Source of the DNA: Melanocharis versteri
Taxonomy: Eukaryota; Chordata; Aves; Passeriformes; Melanocharitidae
Length of the DNA: 64,000 nucleotides
Direction: 5' to 3'
NCBI GenBank assembly: GCA_013397845.1
Contig: VZTG01000076.1
Location: 510,161-574,160, forward strand
Shown one piece after another: positions 52,911 to 64,000 of this stretch. The notes under the pieces were generated by a model. The model saw only the letters and a list, made by a program, of their open reading frames with translations, was not told the DNA's origin and did no database searches. Made by a program: the position numbers and the translations under genes. The first letter of the stretch is position 1. Every line of letters starts with the position of its first letter.

Positions 52911-55791
52911 TCAGAACTATTTCACCAATTTTTTTTTGTGGGTTTGGGTTGGTTTTTTATCCTTGAAATTAAAAGTTGTTTCCTTCAATGTTTTACACCT
53001 ATTTTGTTATCAGTGAGACTTTGATGCAAAGAGGTAACTTGTGACTTTTAAGTCAAAACTTTGAACTGATGAGACAATTACATATTTTTCATTTAATATG
53101 TCTTAGAATATATTATCCAAGGAACTCATCTACTGCTTCTGAGCCACAAGCTTGACGAACTATGTTCAGACAGTTTTAAAAAAGCTTTAAAAGTGAAGAC
53201 AAGCATTTAAATTTAATGCAACAGAAACACAGGAGCCAGTGTAATGACTCATGGACATGGGGTGAGAATGCCAAACAGACTGGCGGGACAGATCATTGTA
53301 TCATCCTTATTTTACACGGATATTGTAAGGGCAGAACTGTGGTTGTCAAACCAAGAGAAAGTAATTTTGCAATAATCACAATGCCATACAGTGATGGTGC
53401 AAATAAGGGATTTATGTCTGAGGATGAAAGGAAGAGAGAGCTCTCTTGGAGAGCACATATAGAGGTGACCTGTAAGTCTTGTCATGGTCTGGCAATGCGT
53501 TGCCATGGCAAAGACTGAGTCAAAGATGCCACTCGGGCCATTATCCAACATGCTGCTTTATACCGATAACGCTCTCCATAGATATCAGGAAAGGAGACAT
53601 CAGACAACATCTGAATGGAAAGAAAAATTAATTCAACTCACATTTCAGTTAGAGACAACTTGGCAAGAAGAAATGACAGCAAATAAATCCTAGATAGGAG
53701 AAAGTAGGTCCAGAGCAGATCTGTCAGTCATTGGCACAAAGATGATGACATAGTCTATGTTCAAGAAAACCAGACACATGTTGTAGAGTAATGCAAAAAA
53801 ATAACATGAGTGTTCTTACAATAATTTCCCTTCTCCAGAGGCTGTTTCTATGTTACCGCGTTGAGTTTTCCATCTTTTGGTAACCATGATATTCAAGTAC
53901 CCCTGAGAAATATGACATACAAGGTCAACTGCATGGGAATATGCTAAGAACTATAATTGAAACTAACTTGCCAGTAAGACTGCAATGTTCTCTTAGATTA
54001 ACAGGCCTGCATGTAATAGGTTTGGGTTTGGTCATATTTACACTTACATAATCAAGAGTGACGGTATTTAAGATAAAGTCTTCACACCTCTACTACCACA
54101 TGTCAATATGTATGTCCTCCAGTGCAATACTCCAAAGTGAGAGCAGTCTAGCTTGTTTCTAAACTTGCAGCTATAGGTATTACTTGTATGTGCATGAAAA
54201 TGGTCTTGTGTATAAGAACAGGTATTAGCATCACATACCAGAGGAGGCTTGTAGATGTGTGTAAATCACCTCATCATCAGAAGCTAAACTAAAACTCATC
54301 TAAGTAAGTCCACACAGGAAACAAAACATCAAGGTATTATATTTGAACACATGACACTGAAAAGGTGTATATAAATGCCGCTAACATGCCTCTGTTTTAT
54401 AAAGTCATTTTTTCCCCTGTACAGGAGAGAATTTATCATGCTCAACACTGTCTAGAGATACTCAAGGAAACAATGACAAGTACAAAGTAAAAACTATTTA
54501 TTGCTAACCTAAAATTTAAATCACCACTGTCTTCAAATAATTGCATGAATAGCTAGGAACATATAACATTTCCTTTTGTTAGATAAATGGATACATTTCA
54601 CTAAGAAGAAGATTAATGTGCATTTGAAATAGAATAGTAGCTATAAACAGAAATTAAAGTGGTCCATTAAGATACAAGACTCTAAACACAATATTCTTAA
54701 TCTAATCTCAGAGAATGAATAATTGCTGGACCTTTGCATTCCTCTTAATGAATCTATTTACACATAATTAAAACTATTCATCCTACTTCAAGTCTGATAT
54801 ATCTTGGATGACATATTAGCAACTTAAAGTCTTCAGTTTGCAATTTGTTTTTAAGAAAACCATTGTGCAGGAAAAGAGCAATATTTCTTTCAGTTTTACT
54901 GAACACCAGATCTTTTATTTCCAAATTATGTCATGCTAAATATAAAGTTCAGGTCATGGATATTATCTTTTAATTAGCAATGAATAAAAGACATATTGTT
55001 ATTTTGGCTACATACCTTATGGTTTACTAGCAAAAAATGGCATTATCTGTGATTGGCACTTGTTAAAAGTGGCATACTATCTGCACTTTCTATTTACTTT
55101 ATCACTGCATCTCCTCTACTCAAAGAACAGCAGTTCTCTTACAGTACTGACAGGTTCACTATAATTAAACTCACATTTTGTTCAGCTTCTTTTATGGTGT
55201 CAGAAATAGCATGAGCTGATATTAATGAAGCCCCCTTTCCCTGCAGGCAGACCAGCTGCAAGTTATTCTTGTATGCCTTAATTTTTTGTGAGACCAAGGA
55301 GATGCTGTGCATTGGTCCCTTTTTCCAAGTATCCACCAGTGCTCCTGTGTGTTACCAACATCCTTGGGAGCACTGACCTGTAGCTGAGTTAAAAGAGCAA
55401 TCTTTTAGGAGGGGATGAGAGCTATCAAAATGAAAAAATACTTTAACTTTGTGGGCTGTGTTTACAATGCTGGAGCTGGTGGATATGGCCTGAAGAGTAC
55501 TCAGTGGGATACAGTCTGTGCTCAAGAACAGAACAGACCTAGGCTTCTTCTCTGGATGTGGAGCCAATTAGCTGAGAATAAGGAGGAGAATGCCATGGGA
55601 TGTCCCTGATCCACGCTTGGGACACCACTAACAACTAACCCCAGCACAGTTAATCCCATGCTCAATAACCAAGGACACGGACTGAAGCACTGACGTGGGT
55701 GCCCAGCTCTTGATAGTTTACATTAGCATTTACTAATGTAAATGCAATCTGAAATTGCAGTGTTGAATGTCTGCTTTATTTTACACATCAG
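52911..55791. other. Non-coding stretch, no gene seen
   Basis: The sequence is AT-rich. A 100-codon plus frame at 53216-53518 overlaps a 79-codon minus frame; neither has splice sites or a recognisable domain. The inverted repeat at 55717-55746 is listed separately. Confidence 0.55.
55717..55746. repeat. Overlapping alternative hairpins
   Basis: TTTACATTAG (55717-55726) pairs with CTAATGTAAA (55733-55742) around a 6-nt loop. The overlapping GCATTTAC (55726-55733) pairs with GTAAATGC (55739-55746). The two structures are mutually exclusive. It lies about 45 bp from the CR1 3' end at 55792. Confidence 0.6.
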
Positions 55792-56076
55792 TCACAGAAT
55801 CATAGAATGGTTTGGGCTGGAAGGGACTGTTAAGACTGTCTTGTTCCAGTCCTTCGACTGTGGGCAGGGACACCTTCCACCAGACCAGGTTGCCCAGAGC
55901 CCCATCCAACCTGGCCTTGAACTTCTCCAGGGATGAGGCATCCACAGCTTCTCTGGGCAACTTATTCCAGTGCCTCACCACCCTCACAGTAAAGAATTTC
56001 TTCCTCATATCTAATCTAAATTTAACATCTTTCAGTTTAAAAGCCTTACCCCTGTTTCACTATTACCCTCTGTAAC
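55792..56076 (-). mobile_element. CR1 LINE, 5'-truncated 3' end, antisense
   Basis: This is a reverse-complement CR1 3' end with the tail CACAGAATCATAGAATGG at 55793-55810. On the minus strand the ORF2 C-terminus reads KKFFTVRVVRHWNKLP, then SLEKFKARLDGALGNLV. The normal stop has mutated: at 55882-55880 the codon is TGG where the 17880 copy has TAG, so the frame runs on into the 3' UTR and makes a 75-codon open frame (56008-55781). The 5' truncation is near 56076. The copy is not mobile. Confidence 0.9.
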
Positions 56077-59000
56077 AACAGAAGAAAAGCAGATTGCTAA
56101 CAAGTAGTGGCTATGGATAAGCATGGCATCACAAGTCCACTGGGCATTAATAAAAAGGAAAAGCAGAAAAGCATACTTTAACACAATTTAATTGTACTAA
56201 ATGCTATTCATTAACGAGGAGATTACTGTACATTAAAACTCATCTAGTTAAGCATCTATGCCATTACAGAACTTATCCTCCTCCCCTTTTATGATAAGAA
56301 AATGATTTTTTAAACATCTAACAAAACAACCTGGATATAAAATGCATCTTATCTCTCAAAACACTACCTGAAGTTCAGAGTTCCTGGAAAGTTATCATGA
56401 GAGGATGAAAACTTCAGCATGAATACTAGCAACTGGGCTACTACAGAGCAGATGGAACCACTTTCAGAAAAGATCAGCTTCATCTAAAAAAAAAAATCGA
56501 GAAAAGAACTCCTGCAATTTTTGTTTTTAGCAAAGTATGATTGAAAAATAAAATATCGATGTAATGCTAAATTAAGAATTCTAGTTCCAGTATACTCAAT
56601 GTCAGGAAAAGCATTGTTAGGGTATAAAATCCTAGGTCTCTACACTCTGAGTTTGCTCTAAATAACTCAGAGTTTTACAAATAAACAACCTCTATCAGGA
56701 ATAAACAGCTTGGCTAATTGTTTCACAGCAACCGAGGATGGAGTTCACTCAGTGAACATTTTCCTTACCTGTTGCTAATGTCAAACAGAAAACATAGATA
56801 CTGTAAAGCATTTCACTCTTGAGATTATTCAGATTTTGAAAATTACAAAGTATAACTTTATTAATGTAATTAAGGCAATCATTATTTCAAATCAGGAAAA
56901 AATTAACTTTAGATTAATATGTAACTGTAATAATTTTTTTTTCATCATTATGAGAATATTTTCAATATTTTAAAGTTCAAGAAAGCACAGAAAAGAAATC
57001 TGAGAAAGTGCTGACAAAATTGTGGAAGAGCTTCCTTACAGAAAACTCTGGGGGTCTTTACAGAACAATTGTATTTCTTCTGTTACTGATCTGCATGATT
57101 CTGCTACTTGTCATGTAAAATTAAGTTCAATATAATAGAATTAAAAAGAAAAATTCTAAAAAGGAGTGCAGACACAGCATAAATTGAGACAGAATGTAAT
57201 TACAACTCTTTCTCCTAGAGACTGATGGACTCCAGACATCAAAATCTAGTTTGTAAACTAATTTCCTTGAAAAATTAAGCTTGAAAAACAACAAGTGATT
57301 CAGATTCATGGTCTGTTTACTTCTTTATTGCACGTTTATTTATTTTGTTTATTAACTGGGAGGTATTTGAAATTGTAGAACTGCCATTCAAAATAGCCAA
57401 ATTTGTGAAAACATTGTAAAATATCTTGCAACACAAAGCAATATGTTCATTGCTTTAATGTGGCAGCTGATGATTTAAACTCAGTTAAAGCTAGGAAGAG
57501 AGTAGACCAAAAAGTACGATACCTGCCTGTGAGCATGAAGATTAATTATTCAAGGGACAACAAAACACTACAAAAGCAGAAGTTAACAGTTGCCTCAAGA
57601 AGATATAATTTTGTGTGCTGAATATATCCTCCCAAAAGGCAGACCAATGTAATTACCAACCCTCCTAAGATCATTTATATATTGTAGAAGCAGTAAGAAC
57701 AGCAAGTATTTCCTGTAAAATACATTACTACAAGTCCAAATCCATTTATGTGAGGCATCTATGAGGTTAAAGAATTAAGCCCAGTACACCTATCTATCTA
57801 CAATTACCTAAGTTCTTTGTCAATCTCAAAAAGAAAGGGGTCCATTTGGGTGGCAAAAGCCTACCCCTGCTACCTGTTCTGCCCATGTCCCTGGAGAGCC
57901 AGAAGCACAGATGCCACACCTGTGATCCTGTCAGGGCTTCTTTTCTCGTACCATCTGCTCCCCAAAGTACTGCTGCTACTCTCTGAGGCCACTGGGCATC
58001 ACACTTCTAACAGAGTATCTTAATATATGTAAAAAAGAAGACACAGCTGTGTTCCAGGAATCCCCACAGAAGCCCTCAGAAGGGCACATGCCATCAATAG
58101 AAAAGGCAGAGCGGGAACAGGGGGGTCACACCAAGGGGCTGCAGCAACCGCAGTGCACAGGAGAAAGCTGGGAAGCTTTCAGCAGGCTCACAGGACTGCC
58201 AGGCTCAGAGCAGGGAGCTCCTCAGGTCCCCATGCAGCTTGGAGACATCTCTAGAGCCATGATGAGGCTTTCTCCCTACGCTGTGAGTTATGCATACACA
58301 TGAAGCATGAAACCTAACAGGTACTTGGCTGAAACGTTTCCAGCACAGGATCTGTAATGAGATGTGGGGTGCACATGCTGTAGCTCAGTGCCATTCACAG
58401 GGTAAATCTGATAAATTCGGCTACTTTCTCTTGTGCACTATTACAGCTGGACAAATGGAGATGAACCAGGACTTCTCCGCTCCCTAATTCAGATGACTGA
58501 GAAGAGTTTTGTAGGACAGAAAAAAAAATTGGTGTTTAGACACAGAAAGTGCAAATCCACATAACTGACCAGAAAATGAACAACACCAAGGGGATTCAAA
58601 CTAAAGTAAAAGCAGTTGCTTATAGTCTATTTGCAGGCTTTTAATGGAACTCTGAAATTAGCTGTATTGCATTTCTAAAAACTTCATATGTTTTGTTAAA
58701 GCATTTATTTAATAGTATGTAATTATATTATTAGCACAGGAAATTAGCAAAGGCTAGTAACATTTCAAAGCAGACTTATTATTTTCAGTTCTGAAAGAGA
58801 GTCTTAATTTACACAATGTAATTTAGCTGTGGCAAGATCTTATGAAAGTGTTTGCATCAGTTGTATCCCTCAAGCACAGGTTATCTGATGGCTTGTTTTT
58901 CATACCTGTTTTCAAAATTTCCTTAAATTGCACTAGTTGAAATGCAATTTACTTTTCCAATTATTCCAAATATTTTTGATTCTGGAAAACCGCCTCAATG

Positions 59001-62000
59001 CTGAGCTTAAATTGTTGAATTTTTTGAACATGGGTATTCTTATCAGACATGCCCTGTTTTCTTTTAAGCACCTTTGCCTCAAATACGCATTCACAACAAC
59101 ACATAGCATGTCTTAAGACAAAGCAGATTTTGAAGGAGCAGAAGTGGAAGTGTGCATCTGAGGGTTAAGTTTAGCTGGAATGTCACAAAACAGCTGCTGA
59201 TCTGCTGCTTTCCAAGGTCCTGCTTTTTATCAGTGCAGTGGCTATATGCCGCACGCTCGGGGTTTTGCAAGGAAGGAGGAAGCAAGGAGATACCGAGGAA
59301 AAAAAATGAATGTTGGGAGTCCAGCCAAACCACGCGTGCCAGTAGCATCACTGAGATGCAGCTGAGTGAGAGTGAAGAGGTGTCTCCAGTCTCCGGGGCA
59401 GCACTCCTGGATAGCCTCCTGGAAAGCCAAGATGGTTTTACACAGCTCAGGCCTGGCCTTTCAGTATCTTTTACTGGATTTACAACAATGTAACTTCACT
59501 GATGCTGTGCTCACTAGTGTAATGCTATTTCTGCTGCAGACCCTGCAACTCCTTGGGTCCTGACAAAGCTGCCACGCTCTCTGGTCAGCTGGAGGTGCTG
59601 GGACAGGTGATCTTTGCTCAGCCAGGAGAGCCACTTCTGGCTGTGACACCCTGCAATCAAAAAAAGAGACTCTGACCCTGACTTGAAATCACCTAGTCAA
59701 GAGGATACTAAGCTGGAGAAGAATCACTGCTCTTCCTTTTGCAAGGGAAAGGAAATGTAGGGAAGACAGAAGAGAAGAACACCAGGTAAAGACTATTACC
59801 ATGAGAACTAATGAGGAGGACCAGGCTCCCACCAGAGGCCAGCAAGGGAGGGGGATATTAACCGCAAAGAAGTTGGTACCCGAAGAATGGATGAAAACTG
59901 CTGTAAAATTGGTAAGGTAATAATATTCAGGTAAAAGAAACCCACAGATGGTTTGCATGACATCTGTTTCGGTTGTAATATTAAGTAAAGTGGAAGGTAA
60001 GAAAAACTGTACTTAATAGTGGATTTCTTCAGTCTTATTGGTTTAAAAGTAATGACTTTTCAAAGAACAGGGAGCAGCAGAAATGAGCATAAATTCCTAT
60101 TATTACATATAATTGCCATTAAAATAGTAATCAATTTTAAATTGCTTACCACTGGAAAAGGACCTGGCTATCTGTACATATCTGCCCTACTCCCATTTAC
60201 ATTTTTAATACATCTCCCCAAATTTGATGTATTTTCTTCTGAAGAAAATTAATTGTTTATCCATTTTCTGTCCTAATTCTGAATGTTCACAGTAATAACA
60301 CTATATAATAATCTGTGCAATAAAAATTATCATTTATTAATTTAGGATAATGCATTTTGTTGTACAGGGCAGTACTAATTTTATTGTTTGTAATCAAGCT
60401 ATCTAAATATACCATCAAAACTGTTAACTGTTGGAGTTGCTAAATTAGATGTACTGTGGTTTTCTAAGTGTGATCACCTTTACTCCCAAACTCAATGCAT
60501 TTTAGGACAAAGCTTGTAATAGCAGTGAAGAATAAGTTTCAAAAGATCCTCTTGATTTTTCTTCTTGGGGATATGCTTTTAGGAAAAAAATCATAAACAT
60601 TTTTCACACTCACTAACAACATACTGGAATCAGTATTCCAGTTTAAGAAAACAGACCATGAGACAGAAAATTTGAGAGAATGACTTAAACAATTCAGCAG
60701 AATAATGAATGTTGTTTTAGATGAATGAGAATAAAATTGTTTTTAGAACAAGCCTTTCTGCTGCAAAAAAAATCTAATGGCTCAGGATGGTTCATGGAAA
60801 AAACCTACAGAAATTAAAATATTTATTAAAGATTTTGAGTTTCCACTCAACTCTCCCTCTGCATTTGTACTGAAAGAAACCTACAACGAAGGGAGTAAGC
60901 TCCACTAGGCAATTTATTACATTGATCTAAGAAAGTAGGTACCTGCGTTAATTAAAAAAAGCAAATTCAAAATCCAAGAATTCTTCAATTCTGTCCTTTC
61001 AAAACTTTTTGTTCTGATTTTTTCCCCAAAATTTGAATTTAAATGTCAGTGCAATGGCGGTATCACTGTTGCAGATTTGTCTGGCTAAGAGCTCCCTCAT
61101 GAAAACCTAAGCCATTATAAAGCCAGATAAACTTTTTCTTCTTACTCATTTCTCTTTCTAATTAACATTAAGTGGAAAAACATTGCATTATCTGGCTACT
61201 GGAAAAAGAGTACATGTACAGTACATGTATATTTTTAATAGTTCGGATTATAAAAATACATAGATAAACTTCCCTAAACTGTTTTCAGTTTAAATCAGCT
61301 GGTTTATGGTCTGTTGCACATACTTAAATATGTAAGAAAATATGCTAATAAAAGCAACAACACACACCAGAAAAAGTGCAGTTTTTCACTATGTATTTAT
61401 GCATATAAACCTTTATTTAAAATATTCCCTCAGCATAGTTTCTACTATTTAATCTGCTAAATTGCTATGTTACCAGCACATATCATTAAGTTTTGGTTTT
61501 AGTAAGTTGTCCCTATTGTTGTCTGTCAGTGATATGGAACATAAAACAGGACAACTATTCCTGGTCAAAAACTAAGCAGAGATTGTTTAAAACCAAAGCT
61601 GAGTTACCTATATAATTCCTAGTGCTATAAAAAAGCTTGCATTAAAGTTTTAGTGAAAATAAGTAAACCCTTGAATGTTAGAAACTGTAGCTATATAACT
61701 GACGATGCCTAAGTTAGAATAAATATATATAATATATAAATAAACTTGAGAACTGTATGCCAACATTGCCCTTGCAGAAGACAGGAGCACCTGTCTTTAT
61801 TTTGAAATGCCCTAGGATGCTGGTCTTGTTGCCACTACCCTTGCCTGCATCGAGGCAGTGAGCAAGGCTGTGCCTCTGCCCTGCTATCCAAGCCTCCCTT
61901 GGTCATACCTCAGATTGTGCATGAGCGCTGGGGTCTCCTGCTTTCCCATCTTGCATAAAAGGCAGAAATCCATTTGAAATCAGAGCTACTGGCATCCTCA

Positions 62001-63893
62001 CAGGCCTGAGCCCTGGCCACAAAATGCCTGCACTTTGTTCTACTGCTTTGGCAGCTGTGAAAACTGGGATGTAGGCAACACATCGGGAAACTCCCAAGTG
62101 CGGCCACCCATGGCAGAAACTCTGGTGACCACCAGATCACCACTCCTGAAGCCACTGCTGATCTGGCCCCCTCATCTCCCCACACCCTGCCTCCCCTCCC
62201 TCCTGTCTTGGCTGGACAGCACCACGATCCAGACAGACACCTGGGAACATGTCCTCTCCTCCATATGAGATGACCAACACATCCACATTAAATAAAAAAC
62301 CAAAACAGCAAGGCATTGAAACCAGGGAGATCCAGATGTCTAAGAGCACAGTATGTTCATGAACGGGTAGCTAGATAAGTCGGTACAAAGAAGTGACAAA
62401 TGAATACAGCTGTATTTTCAGCGTCCTAGGTCGGATATATAACATAATTTAATTTGCTGTATAATCACGTATATTACTGAAATGAACTGCAGACAGATAA
62501 TATCTTCAGGTTCAAGCATCAAGCTAAAGTGTAGGAGGGTACTGTAGGTTGATTAACTGATTTTTAAGAATAAAATCTTGCTAGCAAATATATTATAAAT
62601 GAAATACATATGTTGAAAATATATTCATTTTAACCAAAAAATCTACCAACGCAGGCCATCTGCTTTTGACTGATAGGTTTGGTAAACTGTCAGAATACCA
62701 TGTAAACTGTTACAAATCTCATTTAATGAATATCTAGAAAACATGCATAGCTCACACTACTGGCAAGCTTCTAATGAAAATATATATCAAAGAATCAAAT
62801 ATGTGTGAATTTTAAATTTCAATCACTCAACAGGATAAAGAACAAAGTCGTTAGAAAAACAGCAAGAGCTCCATCTATCCCTCCCAAGACGAATCAAAAC
62901 CCCACGAATTATCTAAAAGTCATTCTAATATTTTTTTTTAAGAAATATATTTTTCCATTGCTAAATCCTTTAATATTATACATAATTTACCATAATTTTG
63001 TAGAGACCGAAAGCAAACTAAGAAGAGAATACAAGTTCAGCCCCCTGGGAATATTTGCAGAAATTTTGTCCAAAATTTTGTTGTATTTTCCACATCCCTT
63101 GACATTATTTGAAGCTCTTCCTATATCCCATGGTCATCTCATTAACAGCCTCCCAAAGAGCATGATGACCTTGCAAGGCCTAGTTGAGGATCCCACTGGT
63201 GTCTAACCATACCCTTTGGGGACTGCTCCTTTACACAAAGACAAACTCATGCACAGTCCTCTACAGTAACAACTTCTCCCTTTGTTTTAAAATTTTGTCC
63301 ATAAGTTAAAAGATCTCTGAGGAGAAATAATAACTTCACTTCAAATACATGAAACATTTACCAAGAGAACTTCTACCTATACCCCAATGACTTCAGAAAC
63401 AATCCCTAATATTCTTGAACATTTAAATTTTACTGTCATGAAAACGCTAGACTCTAGAGACCTTTCACTATGACGGGAGATCATACATGCCAAAAGAAAA
63501 AAAAACCCTGTTTCCATCACAGCATATCAGGAGTAGTACAGCCCCCATCCCCTTCCCAGGCAGCTTTCTTCCCTGACATGTGCCGTTGCTGTACTCCTTG
63601 CTCTCCACCTCATCATGGCCAACCACAGGGCTGCCCACACAGGCCACACCTTCACAGAACTGCCTACAAGTAGCCTAAAAGTGTAAGAATTCAGTTTCTG
63701 TAGAAAAGTAGATAATATAGACTCAATGTCATGTAGCCGCAATGTTTTCTCCACAAATTTCAGTCTTACACACTCCAGCATTAGTACTGAATGGTGTGAC
63801 AGCCCATAATAATGACGTGCAGTGAATGGAGCAGGTGCAGGCACCTGTCAGATTCCATAGAATAACACTTGAAAAATGCAAACGGTTACTTAC
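56077..63893. other. Non-coding stretch, likely intron at its right end
   Basis: No gene is recognised. GC-richer patches lie at about 57830-58300, 59220-59640 and 61780-62280; each holds overlapping frames of 62-113 codons with no convincing splice pair or domain. A perfect 9-bp-arm inverted repeat (TACATGTAC / GTACATGTA, 1-nt centre) is at 61211-61229, and an AT-alternating tract at about 61717-61740. The right end begins at the donor GT of the exon at 63894, so at least the last part is its downstream intron. Confidence 0.55.
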
Positions 63894-64000
63894 CATGTCT
63901 AGAAACTCCATGGCTTCTTTCACAGCTCCTTCCCTAGACGCTCGCTGTGATGGCAAACAATCTTCTCTAGGAGAAGACATTGCTGCTTCTCCCTCTGAAG
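63894..64000 (-). CDS. Partial coding exon of an unidentified gene, cut by the window edge
   Basis: On the minus strand, 64000 down to 63894 is open in only one of three frames. It reads SEGEAAMSSPREDCLPSQ, then RASREGAVKEAMEFLDM, and ends on a complete ATG codon followed by a strong donor, ATG|GTAAGTAA (GT at 63893-63892), so the outgoing phase is 0. The first part is Ser/charged and probably disordered; the end (GAVKEAMEFLDM) looks like an amphipathic helix. The first Met (63980-63978) has a purine at -3 and could be the start, but the frame is open to the window edge, so an internal exon is equally possible. I do not recognise the protein. The exon's 5' end is outside the window, and no following exon can be placed securely in the remaining 63 kb, which implies a long downstream intron. 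Confidence 0.55.

Noticed and set aside
53216..53518. 100-codon plus-strand frame
   Set aside because: It overlaps an opposing frame, has no splice sites or domain, and lies in ordinary AT-rich sequence.
1..64000. CRISPR array, bacterial operon, phage or plasmid features
   Set aside because: No regularly spaced direct repeats, ribosome-binding sites or dense genes. The CR1 elements and splice signals point to a bird nuclear genome.

Overview
The window reads as vertebrate nuclear DNA, almost certainly from a bird. It is AT-rich, has no dense gene content, and its recognisable repeats are CR1 LINE fragments plus one stretch that matches my memory of a common avian ERV long terminal repeat. 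There is no operon-like layout, no CRISPR array, and no rRNA or tRNA gene that I can recognise. Nearly all 64 kb looks like intron or intergenic sequence, and the many 60-160 codon reading frames look like chance.

The only coding sequence I would defend is at the right edge. On the minus strand, 64000 to 63894 is open in just one frame and ends at a strong splice donor (ATG|GTAAGTAA). This is probably an internal or first coding exon of a gene whose 5' part lies beyond the window, so much of the window may be the intron downstream of it. I do not recognise the gene. Three much weaker exon-like pieces on the same strand (4418-4463, 13005-13043, 29186-29224) have plausible splice signals but nothing else behind them.

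Layout. Positions 1-4410 are plain AT-rich sequence. A small CpG-rich cluster sits at about 4840-5070, with a 12-bp hairpin at 5364-5392. An old, heavily decayed CR1/L3-like LINE lies antisense at about 7240-8190. Positions 8200-16830 are plain, apart from a 24-bp perfect palindrome at 11017-11040 and a 16-bp-arm hairpin at 15621-15660. A short tandem repeat and a higher-GC island follow at 16838-17345, then a younger antisense CR1 3' end at 17880-18290. A GC-rich patch lies at about 21640-22060 and a (GTTT)n tract at about 24331-24384. Positions 24385-39529 are plain, with an AT inverted repeat near 33300. Next come a CCAA/CAAA low-complexity tract (39530-39682), a sense CR1 fragment (39785-39936) and an antisense solo-LTR-like element (40396 to about 41290) with an internal 40-bp tandem repeat. 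After another plain stretch there is an old CR1 3' tail (about 52810-52910) and a young antisense CR1 3' end (55792-56076). The last 8 kb are plain with three GC-richer patches, ending in the exon.

I found no evidence of a new multi-gene system. The items most worth checking are the terminal exon, the CpG cluster with its neighbouring splice-flanked hydrophobic micro-exon, the 15621 hairpin and the 11017 palindrome.
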